Assembly (NCBI GenBank): GCA_947627505.1
Contig: CANQWG010000013.1
Location: 1-33,104, forward strand
DNA from: an uncultured Bacilli bacterium
Lineage (GTDB): Bacteria; Bacillota_I; Bacilli_A; RFN20; CAG-449
Direction: 5' to 3'
Length of the DNA stretch: 33,104 bases
The translations under genes were made by a program, and so were the position numbers. Of this stretch, positions 1 to 8,184 are shown in pieces (positions within the stretch are counted from its first letter, which is position 1; every line of letters starts with the position of its first letter). Under the pieces are notes generated by a model. It saw only the letters and a list, made by a program, of their open reading frames with translations. It had not been told where the DNA came from and did no database searches.

Positions 1-34
1 CGGTCGAATATCTGAATGGAGAAGTCTTTTTTTT

Positions 35-64
35 CATGACGAGAATCCCTTTCTATGCTATAAT
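35..64 (+). promoter_or_regulatory. Extended -10 promoter for pth-mfd
   Basis: TGCTATAAT at 56-64 is a perfect -10 hexamer (59-64) with the extended TG motif. The -35 region is weak (CATGAC at 35-40, 18-nt spacer), which is common for extended -10 promoters. It sits 27 nt before the preferred pth start. The T-run at 27-34 may be the tail of a terminator whose stem lies left of the window. Confidence 0.6.
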
Positions 65-90
65 ATTATAGTTTAAAGGATGTGAACTTT

Positions 91-642
91 ATGTTACTTT
101 TTGTCGGATTAGGTAATCCAGGTAAAGAATATGCAAACACACGACACAATTCTGGTTTTTCAGTAATTGAAGCGTTTGAAAGCACAAACGATATCAAAGT
201 AGATAAAGACGGCTTTAAAGGTAAATATCAAAAAATATTATATCACAATCAAGATATTTTGCTTCTAAAACCATACACTTATATGAATCTTTCTGGAGAA
301 GCAGTTTTTGCCATCATGCAATTTTATAAAATTCCGATTGAAAATCTGATAGTTATATATGATGATATGGATTTACCATGCGGTAAAATAAGATTACGTG
401 AAGGTGGATCTTCCGGAGGACAAAAAGGTATTAAAAACATTATTGATATTTTAAAGACAGATCAAATAAAACGGATTAAAATTGGAATTGGACATCCTAT
501 TAATAGTGTGATTGATTACGTATTATCTAAACCGAGTTCTGAAGAAGAGGCGCTCTTAATGGAAGCGCGAAAAAAAGCTTTGGAAGCAATCGATGCGATT
601 ATTGATCACGATTTCCACTATGCGATGAGTAAATTTAATTAA
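91..642 (+). CDS. pth: Peptidyl-tRNA hydrolase
   Basis: Pth is a cytosolic enzyme that cleaves the ester bond of peptidyl-tRNA dropped from ribosomes, recycling the tRNA. The 183-residue length is usual. The GLGNPG motif starts at residue 6. The catalytic set of the family is visible: N9, H19 (in TRHNSG) and D91 (in YDDMDLP), with N66 in MNLSG matching the substrate-binding Asn. A GTG at 82 is in frame, but AAAGGA (75-80) lies next to it and 10 nt from the ATG at 91. The ATG also gives the family's normal N-terminus, so 91 is chosen. It is the first gene of a long plus-strand cluster, and mfd begins 1 nt after its stop, as in Bacillus, where pth and mfd are also close. Confidence 0.95.
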   Translation: MLLFVGLGNPGKEYANTRHNSGFSVIEAFESTNDIKVDKDGFKGKYQKILYHNQDILLLKPYTYMNLSGEAVFAIMQFYKIPIENLIVIYDDMDLPCGKIRLREGGSSGGQKGIKNIIDILKTDQIKRIKIGIGHPINSVIDYVLSKPSSEEEALLMEARKKALEAIDAIIDHDFHYAMSKFN

Positions 643-643
643 A

Positions 644-3600
644 ATGAACCTAATTTTCGATAAAATATCACAAAATAAAGTAGTAACAAACTTTATAAAC
701 AAAGAAGGAACTTTTGTTGCGACAGATATTATTTCTTTAGCGTATCTCATCGCGAGCGCTTATAACAAACAACCACAAAAATACGCGATAATCGTTCCTA
801 ATTTATATAGTGCACAAGATTTATACGATAAATTATCACTTTTGCTAGGTGAAGAAAACGTATTGTTTTTTCCTTGCGATGAAGTTTTAAGAATTAATCA
901 AGCCGTTGTTTCTAAGCAATTATTGGCGCAACGCTTATTTGTAATGTCGGAAGCGATAAAAAAAGATCATAAAATTTTAATCACCCACACTGCCGCGGTA
1001 ACGAGAATTTTACCGAACAAGGATCTGTTTCAAACTCATTGTTATGAATTAAAAAAAGGAGATATCATCGATGTTAATCTATTAGAAACAAAATTACTAG
1101 AAAATGGATTTTATCGTGTCAATAAAATCGACCAAAGTATGCAATTTGCAAAACGTGGTGAGATTTTCGATATATTCCCTATAAACTTAGAGCAACCTTT
1201 AAGAATAAACTTTTTTGATGACGAAATCGAATCGTTGCGCTATTTTTCAATCGAAACACAACGTTCAACAAACGAAGAATTAGCTTCTGTAAAGATTTTC
1301 CCATCTAATGAACTTTTAATTACTCCTGAACAACTCGAAAGAGGAATAACTAAGATAAAATTGGAAATCGAAAAAGAGTGCACGAAACTTGATTTTGATT
1401 CTAAGACAAATTTGATTGAGAGAACAAGAAACGATTTAGATGATATTCAAGAAAATGGTTTTAATGAAAATACATATAAATATTACTCATATTTCAATGA
1501 TGATCCATATTCTATTTTACAATATTTTGAGCCGGATACTACAGTGATATATGATATAACTAGATGTCGTGATGCTTACGATCTCAATGTTCACGAAGCT
1601 ATCGATTTTTATGCTGAATTAGCTAAAAAAGGATATACACTAGAAAAAATAAAACTTAATTTAGATTTTGAAAAAATTATCGCACAAAACAAAAATAATT
1701 TATTAGTTTCTAGTCAATTCAATAATATTGATGATCAAAGCCTTAGAATGCGACCGATTCCTTTTCTAGGAGGTTCGATATTTAAAGCCCTAGAAGTTAT
1801 CGATAAATATATAAATGAAGGAAATAAGGTAATTGTCGCTCTCAGTGAAACACAGTTTAACACTTTTATTGAATATCTTGACGAATACGAAAAAGAGTAT
1901 GAAATTATTGAACCAAACTCTTCACCTAAAGGCAATTTAGGAATTTGCAAGATGAAACTTAATGAAGGTTTTGAACTTATCGATGAGCGAGTTTGTTATC
2001 TATCGGCTCGTGAAATTTTTGGGTATCGAAATCATTTAACGCGCTTTATGCATCGATACAAAGAAGCGAAGATTTTAAATTCCTATGAAGATCTTCAAAT
2101 TGGTGATTATGTGGTGCATGAAGAAAATGGAATCGGTCAATTTGAAGCGATAGTAAATCTTGAAGTTGGAGGAATAAAAAAGGATTTTTTAAAGATTAGA
2201 TATCAAAAAAAAGAAGTGCTTTATGTCCCTCTTGAACAATTTAAATTAGTGCGTAAATTTGTTTCAAAAGAAGGTGCGGTTCCTAAATTAAATCATTTGG
2301 GTGGCAATGAATGGAGCAAAACAAAAAAGAAGATTAAAGAAAAAGTTAATCTGATGGCTGAACGGCTCTTAGAATTATATGCAAAACGCGAAAGTGTCGA
2401 AGGGTTTACTTTTGCTAACGATGACGATATGCAACGTGAGTTTGAAAGAGCTTTTCCTTATCCGTTAACACAAGATCAAGAAAAGGCGATAGCGGAAATA
2501 AAGGCAGATATGGAAAAAAGTACACCGATGGATCGCCTTTTATGTGGGGATGTCGGATTTGGAAAAACCGAAGTGGCATTTCGTGCGGCGTTTAAAGCCA
2601 TTTTAAGCGGAAAACAGGTCGCGTTACTTTGTCCAACCACGATTCTTGCTCGCCAACATTATGAGCGTGCAGTGGAAAGATTCGCGCTTTTCGGAGTTAA
2701 AATCGCTTTGTTTTCGCGCTTTGTGAGCGAAAGTACTCAAAAAGAGAACATTAAGCAGATTAAAGAAAAGAAGATTGATTTAATCATCGGTACTCATCGC
2801 CTGTTGTCTAAAGAAATAGAAATTCCGGCGTTAGGATTATTGATTGTTGACGAAGAACAACGTTTTGGGGTAGAGCACAAAGAACGAATTAAAGAAATTG
2901 CCAATCAAATAGATGTTCTCACTTTGACGGCAACTCCGATACCCAGAACTTTACAAATGTCACTTTTAGGTATACGAAGCGTTTCGACTTTAAATAGTGC
3001 GCCGATTAATCGAATGCCGATTCAAACATATGTGATGCCTTATTCTAAAAGTCTCGTGCAAGAAGTAATAGAAAGAGAATTAGCTAGAAATGGGCAAGTG
3101 TTTTACTTACATAACCATGTAAGTAACATTTTTCAAGTAGCACGTAGTTTACAAACTCAAATTAAAGGTGCTAAAGTTGCGGTCTGCAATGGTCAAATGG
3201 ATCGCGAAGTGGTCGAAGATACGATGAATAAGGTATATAATGGCGAAGTAAATATTTTAGTTTGTACATCGATTATCGAAACGGGAATCGATATTCCAAA
3301 TGCCAATACGATTATCATCGAAGAAGCTGATACTTTTGGACTTTCACAGTTATATCAAATTAAAGGAAGGGTAGGTCGAAGCAATCGTATCGCTTACGCT
3401 TATTTGCTATACAATGAACACAAAGTTTTAAATGAAAAAGCAAGAAAACGATTGAGTGCAATTAAAGAATTTGCAGAATTAGGATCAGGTTATAAAATTG
3501 CCCAATGTGATTTGACGATTAGAGGAGCTGGAGATATTTTAGGTTCAGAGCAATCCGGCTTTATTGAGACTGTCGGAATTGATATGTATATTCGCTTGTT

Positions 3601-4096
3601 AAACGAAGTGATTGAAGAAAAGAAGGGAATAAAAAAAGAAAAAGTCATTACTAGAGTAACTAATATTCCAGTTGAAGGATATATTCCGAAAACTTATGCA
3701 GACGATGGAGATAAGCTTGAGCTATATCAAGAGATCCAAGAAATCAATGCGCTTCCACAACTGATTTTATATCGCGCTAAAATTAGGGATATCTATGGTC
3801 GGTTGCCAAAAGAAGTAGAAGCTTTACTTAGAAAAAGAAAAATCGATATTTTATCTTCCAATCAGGGTATTGAATCAGTAAAAGAAGAGAGCGGACAGAT
3901 TATTGTTGAATTATCGTTAGAAGCTTCAAGAATTAATAAAATCGGAATTTTGCTTTTTAATGAAGTTCAAGATATCGCCAAAAATATTCGTGTATCATAT
4001 CAAGATCGTAAGTTGAAATTAAGGTTAATAAAAACCAGACAATATTTGGATGACATAGAAAAACTTTTGGTTGCTATTAATAAATTGGTTAAATAA
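644..4096 (+). CDS. mfd: Transcription-repair coupling factor Mfd
   Basis: Mfd is a DNA translocase that removes RNA polymerase stalled at lesions and recruits UvrA. The protein has 1150 residues, close to E. coli (1148). The N-terminal third is the UvrB-like module. The RNA-polymerase-interacting (CarD-like) domain lies near residues 483-545, beginning GDYVVHEENGIGQFE. The RecG-like motor follows: Walker A GDVGFGKTE near 635, Walker B DEEQ near 736 and the TATPIPRTL helicase motif. The TRCF C-terminal domain occupies roughly 1000-1110. The start is 1 nt after the pth stop and has no good SD, so translational coupling to pth is likely. The context pth-mfd-spoVT is conserved in spore-forming Bacilli. 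No broken motif was seen. Confidence 0.97.
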   Translation: MNLIFDKISQNKVVTNFINKEGTFVATDIISLAYLIASAYNKQPQKYAIIVPNLYSAQDLYDKLSLLLGEENVLFFPCDEVLRINQAVVSKQLLAQRLFVMSEAIKKDHKILITHTAAVTRILPNKDLFQTHCYELKKGDIIDVNLLETKLLENGFYRVNKIDQSMQFAKRGEIFDIFPINLEQPLRINFFDDEIESLRYFSIETQRSTNEELASVKIFPSNELLITPEQLERGITKIKLEIEKECTKLDFDSKTNLIERTRNDLDDIQENGFNENTYKYYSYFNDDPYSILQYFEPDTTVIYDITRCRDAYDLNVHEAIDFYAELAKKGYTLEKIKLNLDFEKIIAQNKNNLLVSSQFNNIDDQSLRMRPIPFLGGSIFKALEVIDKYINEGNKVIVALSETQFNTFIEYLDEYEKEYEIIEPNSSPKGNLGICKMKLNEGFELIDERVCYLSAREIFGYRNHLTRFMHRYKEAKILNSYEDLQIGDYVVHEENGIGQFEAIVNLEVGGIKKDFLKIRYQKKEVLYVPLEQFKLVRKFVSKEGAVPKLNHLGGNEWSKTKKKIKEKVNLMAERLLELYAKRESVEGFTFANDDDMQREFERAFPYPLTQDQEKAIAEIKADMEKSTPMDRLLCGDVGFGKTEVAFRAAFKAILSGKQVALLCPTTILARQHYERAVERFALFGVKIALFSRFVSESTQKENIKQIKEKKIDLIIGTHRLLSKEIEIPALGLLIVDEEQRFGVEHKERIKEIANQIDVLTLTATPIPRTLQMSLLGIRSVSTLNSAPINRMPIQTYVMPYSKSLVQEVIERELARNGQVFYLHNHVSNIFQVARSLQTQIKGAKVAVCNGQMDREVVEDTMNKVYNGEVNILVCTSIIETGIDIPNANTIIIEEADTFGLSQLYQIKGRVGRSNRIAYAYLLYNEHKVLNEKARKRLSAIKEFAELGSGYKIAQCDLTIRGAGDILGSEQSGFIETVGIDMYIRLLNEVIEEKKGIKKEKVITRVTNIPVEGYIPKTYADDGDKLELYQEIQEINALPQLILYRAKIRDIYGRLPKEVEALLRKRKIDILSSNQGIESVKEESGQIIVELSLEASRINKIGILLFNEVQDIAKNIRVSYQDRKLKLRLIKTRQYLDDIEKLLVAINKLVK

Positions 4097-4120
4097 TGGA
4101 AATAGTAAGAATCGGTGATT

Positions 4121-4645
4121 ATGATGCCTAATGGTGTAATTAGAAGAGTCGACAGTTTAGGAAGAATTGTGATTCCGATTCATATGCGAAAACGCTTGAT
4201 GATTAACGAAAACGACAATGTTGAAATTTTTTTGGATGAAAATAATCATATTGTTCTAGATAAATATTCAACTTTGAAGGGATCGGGAGAAATGTTCCAC
4301 AAAATCGCGATTAGTATTTATGAAAAATTAGCGGGAACAGTTTTAATTACTGATTTAGAAATGATTCTTGCTTCTTATGGCGAAAAAAGAATGTCATATG
4401 CTCCGGGAAGTTTATTAGATAACGAAGTCATTGATTTAATGAGGATAAAAACTCATTCACAAAAACAAACGATGATGATAAAATTAAATCAAGAAGAATC
4501 AGAAGCATCTGTGGTTTTTCCGGTTTATTTATTGGATAATCCGATTGGATCAATAATTTTTATCCGCAAAGAAGCTTTAGATGATGGAGAAATAAAAACG
4601 ATTGAAACATTTACTCTTCTTATTAGCAATATGATGAAAGGATAA
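4121..4645 (+). CDS. spoVT: Stage V sporulation regulator SpoVT-like (AbrB family)
   Basis: SpoVT is a DNA-binding regulator active late in the forespore of Bacillus, where it adjusts SigG-dependent genes. The N-terminal 50 residues form an AbrB/MazE-type swapped-hairpin domain (GVIRRVDSLGRIVIP, matching the B. subtilis SpoVT start). Residues about 55-175 form the GAF-like C-terminal domain, so this is SpoVT rather than the shorter AbrB or Abh. A GTG at 4115 is in frame, but ATG at 4121 (or 4124) gives the family N-terminus. GGTG at 4114-4117 is only a partial SD, so the exact start is uncertain. It follows mfd by 24 nt and precedes rqcP by 3 nt. The ligand of the GAF-like domain is unknown. 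Confidence 0.85.
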   Translation: MMPNGVIRRVDSLGRIVIPIHMRKRLMINENDNVEIFLDENNHIVLDKYSTLKGSGEMFHKIAISIYEKLAGTVLITDLEMILASYGEKRMSYAPGSLLDNEVIDLMRIKTHSQKQTMMIKLNQEESEASVVFPVYLLDNPIGSIIFIRKEALDDGEIKTIETFTLLISNMMKG

Positions 4646-4648
4646 AAA

Positions 4649-4906
4649 GTGAGAGTTGATAAATATTTAAAAAATGCCCGTGTGATTAAAAGAAGAACAA
4701 TCGCTAAAGATGTGTTGGATCTGGGTTTTGTAAAATTAAACGGCAAAGTTTGTAAACCTAGCTCTGAGGTAAAAGTCGGCGATGTTCTTGAATTGACATT
4801 AGGCGAAAGAATTTTGAAGATTGCAGTTCGTGAAATTAAAGAACATACTACTAAAAACGGCGCGTCGGAGATGTTTGAAATATTAGAAGATAAAGTAATT
4901 ATTTAA
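4649..4906 (+). CDS. rqcP: S4-domain ribosome quality control protein RqcP (YabO)
   Basis: RqcP binds obstructed 50S subunits with RqcH and supports C-terminal poly-alanine tailing of stalled nascent chains. The 85-residue protein is almost entirely an S4 RNA-binding domain, with RVDKYLKNARVIKRR at the start and VKVGDVLEL in the middle, as in Hsp15/YabO. The start is GTG at 4649 with AAAGGA at 4637-4642 (6-nt spacing), the SD lying inside the end of spoVT. The position between spoVT and yabP equals that of yabO in Bacillus, although yabM and yabN are absent here. A distinct S4 protein such as YlmH is excluded by size and context. Confidence 0.9.
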   Translation: MRVDKYLKNARVIKRRTIAKDVLDLGFVKLNGKVCKPSSEVKVGDVLELTLGERILKIAVREIKEHTTKNGASEMFEILEDKVII

Positions 4907-4907
4907 A

Positions 4908-4945
4908 AACCCTTCACATAAAAATTACTAAGTGGAGGTTTTTTT
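4908..4945 (+). terminator. Terminator-like hairpin that contains the yabP SD
   Basis: AACCCTTCAC (4908-4917) pairs with GTGGAGGTT (4932-4940), with one bulged C and one T-G pair and a 14-nt loop, followed by a 7-T run (4939-4945). The hairpin begins just after the rqcP stop. Its right arm is the only SD of yabP, and the T-run ends at the yabP ATG. It may act as an attenuator, a translational switch, or a terminator with a hidden SD. No experiment supports any of these. Confidence 0.5.
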
Positions 4946-5230
4946 ATGGAAACGATGGATATGCATGGAGAGAGTAAAATCACTATAGCATCTAGAACTA
5001 GTGTTGAACTCACGGGAGTAACGAAATTAGATAGTTTTGATAGTGATGAGTTTTTGATTGAAACGATATTGGGACACGTTCACATCGCCGGCCAAAAATT
5101 AGCGTTAGGAACTATGGATTTGCAGAAAGGAATTCTTTCGATTAAAGGAGACCGAGTGGATAGTGTTCAATACGTTGGAAAAACAAAAGATAAAAGCAAA
5201 GAAGGATTTTTTTCAAAGCTCTTTAAATAA
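4946..5230 (+). CDS. yabP: Spore cortex/mother-cell protein YabP
   Basis: YabP is a small protein of the YabP/YqfC family made in the mother cell in Bacillus and linked, with YabQ, to spore cortex formation. The 94-residue sequence matches the Bacillus protein along its length: LTGVTKLDSFDSDEFLIET, a central GILSIKG strand, and the C-terminal tail GFFSKLFK that is nearly identical to B. subtilis. There is no membrane segment. The SD GTGGAGG (4932-4938) is 7 nt from the ATG and lies inside a terminator-like hairpin. The stop overlaps the yabQ start (TAATG). YqfC is a paralogue, but the yabQ-divIC-spoIIE context fixes the identity. Confidence 0.92.
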   Translation: METMDMHGESKITIASRTSVELTGVTKLDSFDSDEFLIETILGHVHIAGQKLALGTMDLQKGILSIKGDRVDSVQYVGKTKDKSKEGFFSKLFK

Positions 5231-5661
5231 TGCCATTACTGAATCAGTTTCAAGCATTTATCGGGTCGATGCTTTTTGGCGCGTTACTGCTTTTTTCATG
5301 GTCGGCGTTTAATCGACTTTTTTACCATTGTAAAAGCTTTTTTGTACGCTTGATTTTCGAAGTTGTTTTTTTCTTAATTTCGACTCTCTTTTATTTTTCT
5401 TTTCTTTGCTTTTACACTGATGGAGTCTTAAATATTTTTTATATTTTAGGTATTTTTCTTGGAGCACTTATATATTATCGATTTTATGCACAACATTTTA
5501 ATAAAGTATTTGAATCGGTCGCGAAGGTTATAGAAAAAGAAATTATTATTCCGGCAAAATTGAAAAAACAGAAAGTAATTGCTATAATTAAACAAAAGAA
5601 AAATCGAAAGGAAAAACGCAATGAAAAAGAAAGTATCGATAAAAACCAATCGAATCATTAG
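5230..5661 (+). CDS. yabQ: Spore cortex biosynthesis membrane protein YabQ
   Basis: YabQ is an integral membrane protein of the outer forespore membrane that Bacillus needs for cortex peptidoglycan. The 143 residues begin with LLNQFQAFIGSMLFGALL, matching the conserved N-terminus, and contain three or four hydrophobic segments within residues 1-90. A very basic, Lys-rich tail (about 105-143) follows. The protein is shorter than the B. subtilis one (about 211 aa), mostly in the tail. The start overlaps the yabP stop by one base. The last 41 nt overlap divIC in another frame, so part of the Lys-rich tail is dictated by the divIC SD and start region. Confidence 0.85.
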   Translation: MPLLNQFQAFIGSMLFGALLLFSWSAFNRLFYHCKSFFVRLIFEVVFFLISTLFYFSFLCFYTDGVLNIFYILGIFLGALIYYRFYAQHFNKVFESVAKVIEKEIIIPAKLKKQKVIAIIKQKKNRKEKRNEKESIDKNQSNH

Positions 5662-5908
5662 TATTTTCTCGCTTTTTATTTTTATCTTTTCGATTGGACT
5701 TTTGTTGGTAGTATCGATAAATGTCTACAATGCTTATACAAAAAATCAAGCTTTAGAATCTGAAAAACAAGCGGTCGTTTTAGAACAAGAGCATTTAAAA
5801 AACTTAAGTGATAAGTTGGCTAATGATGCGACATATTATTCGGTCTTTTATCATAACGGCAATAGTTATATTTTTGATAATGGTAATGTTGTAATTATCT
5901 TTTCTTAG
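5621..5908 (+). CDS. divIC: Septum formation initiator DivIC/FtsB-like
   Basis: DivIC is a bitopic divisome protein that pairs with FtsL and DivIB and helps activate septal peptidoglycan synthesis. The 95 residues show a basic cytoplasmic start, one membrane span (about 12-33), a short coiled coil (about 40-68) rich in Glu, Gln, Lys and Leu, and a C-terminal DivIC-type end with GNVVIIF. It is shorter than B. subtilis DivIC (125 aa). ATG 5621 has AAAGGA at 5607-5612 and lies inside yabQ, so the two are probably translated together. The stop overlaps the first base of the terminator stem that separates it from spoIIE. Sequence identity within the FtsB/FtsL/DivIC group is low, so context carries much of the call. 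Confidence 0.82.
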   Translation: MKKKVSIKTNRIISIFSLFIFIFSIGLLLVVSINVYNAYTKNQALESEKQAVVLEQEHLKNLSDKLANDATYYSVFYHNGNSYIFDNGNVVIIFS

Positions 5909-5932
5909 GTCGACGGATATCGACCTTTTTTT
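5908..5932 (+). terminator. Intrinsic terminator after divIC
   Basis: GGTCGA (5908-5913), loop CGGATA, TCGACC (5920-5925), then seven T (5926-5932). The stem is perfect and ends the mfd-to-divIC transcription unit. spoIIE must rely on readthrough or on a promoter in the 35 nt that follow. Confidence 0.85.
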
Positions 5933-5967
5933 CCAATCGCCTAGTGTACGCTAGTAGCGGTGAGAAA

Positions 5968-8136
5968 ATGATAGAAAATGTTAAAACGTTAAAAGAAGAT
6001 CATAGTACAGTATTCATATATTTTATTTTTGGATTACTTTCTTTGTTAGTAGCGTTATTCAACACAGCGTATTTGTTTAATCCGTTTGTGATGGTTTTAT
6101 TATATTTTGCGTATCGGCAAGAGTATATTACTGCCATTGTCACTAATTTTACATTAATACTAGTAGGGTTTCTTATTAATATCAATTATGGATTGGAATT
6201 AAGCGTTGTATGTTTTATTTTTTTATTTTTAGAAACGTTTTCAAAACTTTTAAAAGCGACTTCTGTTTTTAAAAATTATTTAAGTTTTATCTTTACGAAT
6301 ATTTTTGTATTTACCATTTATCTTGTCAATTACCCTGATTTTTTTCAATTCCTTAATGGGTTAATAAATCTTTTTTACTCTTATGGATTATTGTTGGCCT
6401 TCATTAATCTTGAAAAAGTGATAAATGATGATTATGCGGTTTTTGATGACCGTTATAAAGTACTGGTGATTTCGTCACTTTCAATTTTGTTTTTGGGAAT
6501 CGATGCGCTGTTTATCGCGTTTTTTAATTTAGTGCATTTGGTTTTTAAAAAATGTACTTCCTTTCTTGTCAGTGGTTCTTCAATTGTTTTAGGAGCTTTT
6601 TTATTATATCTTTTTAAAGGTGTCGGACTTAACATTTTATTGATTTCAGCGGCTTCGCTTTTGCTGTCGTCATTAGTTAAAACCAAATATAATTCCTATA
6701 TTTATTTAGGAAGTTTTGTATTGCTTAATATTCTTTTGACTCCGACCTTTTATCTTAATGGGTTCTTTTATCAAGGAATCTTAGCTTTTCTTTTAAATCT
6801 TTTTATAAAACAAGAATGGGTCGATGATCTTGAAAACATTTTTAAACGAAACGAAGATCTTCAAGTTTTAAAAAATGTTCAGTTTGCAAATGCTACTCGC
6901 AGCAAAGTTCGCTCAATAGTGTCTTATTTAGATTGTGTTTTAGATCCATCATTAGATCATGAAACTCCGGCTTTTGAAAAAGCCAAACACAATCTTGATG
7001 CTTCGCTTTGTAGTGAATGTGAATTGCAAAACTCTTGTAGCCTTAATTCTTTGAAAGAAGCATTAATAAAAGATAACGCGACAAAGCAAAATAGGCAAGA
7101 AATCATCGACAAATGTCTTTATCCATATAAACTTATTAGACGCAGTGAAGTGGCACATGATTTTTATTTAGGAGAACTTAGTTATCGCCATCAAGCAGAA
7201 GAACGAAAAAAACTTTATCAAAATGAAATCGAAAATATCTATCGACCATTAAAAGAATTAGACGATGGTGAAGAATTTAAGTCGAAATACGAGCGATTAA
7301 AGCAAAATTATGATGCGCTTCATTATCAAATTAAGATCCACGCGTATGATGGAGTTGAATTGATATTGGAAATAGGAGTTGAAGATTTTGATGTAGATAA
7401 AATAGTGGATATAACACGTAACATTTTAAGAAAAAACTTTTATATCAAGCAAGAAGATGATTTAAATAATGGCGCTATTTTAGTGCTATCTTCTCAAAAT
7501 GTTATCGAAATCGAAAAGGGACTTTGCCTCTCTTCAAAACCGATAGATTCCGGAGATCAAATTGATGGCTTTAAAAGAAGTGGAGCGGAGTTTATTGTGC
7601 TTTCAGATGGAATGGGACACGATAAAAATGCCAATCTTGTCTCGTCTTATGTGATAAAAAGCCTTAAAGCTTATCAAAAGCTTGAAAGTGACGAAAGAAA
7701 AATTATCGAAAATTTGAATACTTTGGTAAAATCAAAATCGATGCATGAAATGTATGCGACATTGGATTTCTTAAAAATAGATTTAACCAATAAAAAAGCG
7801 AGAATTTATAAAAGCGGTTCTTTCCCGTCTTATATTTATCGTAAGGGAAAAATTATTACTCTCGATAAGATTTTTCCACCTTTAGGTATCGTAGCCGATT
7901 TAGATATTGTCTATGAAGACTTCTTCTTAGAAGAAGAGGATATAATTATTTTAATGAGTGATGGTTTTGGAGTAATAGAAGAAAACTTTTTGCTTGAAAA
8001 TCTTGAAGCAATTAAAAATGTGGAAACCGGTAAAATGGCAGATCTATTATACGATGCACTTATTAAAAATAAAGATGAAGAAGACGATAAAACATTGTGC
8101 ATTTTAAAAGTCATAAAGTCGCGGTATTATAATTGA
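5968..8136 (+). CDS. spoIIE: Stage II sporulation protein E (membrane-bound PP2C phosphatase)
   Basis: In Bacillus SpoIIE sits at the polar septum and dephosphorylates SpoIIAA, which releases SigF in the forespore. The protein has 722 residues from ATG 5968 (827 in B. subtilis). About ten hydrophobic segments fill residues 10-285, a regulatory region follows, and the PP2C domain starts near 530. Metal-binding aspartates are visible at D547 (LSDGMGHD) and D665 (LMSDGFG). The regulatory region carries the Cys cluster CSECELQNSC that is usual in this family. A GTG at 5944 is in frame, but GGTGAG (5959-5964) favours ATG 5968. The gene follows divIC as in Bacillus, without yabR between them. All key PP2C motifs look intact, so a functional sporulation switch is plausible. 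Confidence 0.93.
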   Translation: MIENVKTLKEDHSTVFIYFIFGLLSLLVALFNTAYLFNPFVMVLLYFAYRQEYITAIVTNFTLILVGFLININYGLELSVVCFIFLFLETFSKLLKATSVFKNYLSFIFTNIFVFTIYLVNYPDFFQFLNGLINLFYSYGLLLAFINLEKVINDDYAVFDDRYKVLVISSLSILFLGIDALFIAFFNLVHLVFKKCTSFLVSGSSIVLGAFLLYLFKGVGLNILLISAASLLLSSLVKTKYNSYIYLGSFVLLNILLTPTFYLNGFFYQGILAFLLNLFIKQEWVDDLENIFKRNEDLQVLKNVQFANATRSKVRSIVSYLDCVLDPSLDHETPAFEKAKHNLDASLCSECELQNSCSLNSLKEALIKDNATKQNRQEIIDKCLYPYKLIRRSEVAHDFYLGELSYRHQAEERKKLYQNEIENIYRPLKELDDGEEFKSKYERLKQNYDALHYQIKIHAYDGVELILEIGVEDFDVDKIVDITRNILRKNFYIKQEDDLNNGAILVLSSQNVIEIEKGLCLSSKPIDSGDQIDGFKRSGAEFIVLSDGMGHDKNANLVSSYVIKSLKAYQKLESDERKIIENLNTLVKSKSMHEMYATLDFLKIDLTNKKARIYKSGSFPSYIYRKGKIITLDKIFPPLGIVADLDIVYEDFFLEEEDIIILMSDGFGVIEENFLLENLEAIKNVETGKMADLLYDALIKNKDEEDDKTLCILKVIKSRYYN

Positions 8137-8184
8137 AAAATTAATGCCTATAGTGCAAAATTATAACCGAAGGTAAACAAACTT

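Noticed and set aside
5906-5968. Spo0A box before spoIIE
   Set aside because: GTCGAC and TCGACC in the terminator resemble part of TGTCGAA, but no full match exists and the terminator explains the sequence.
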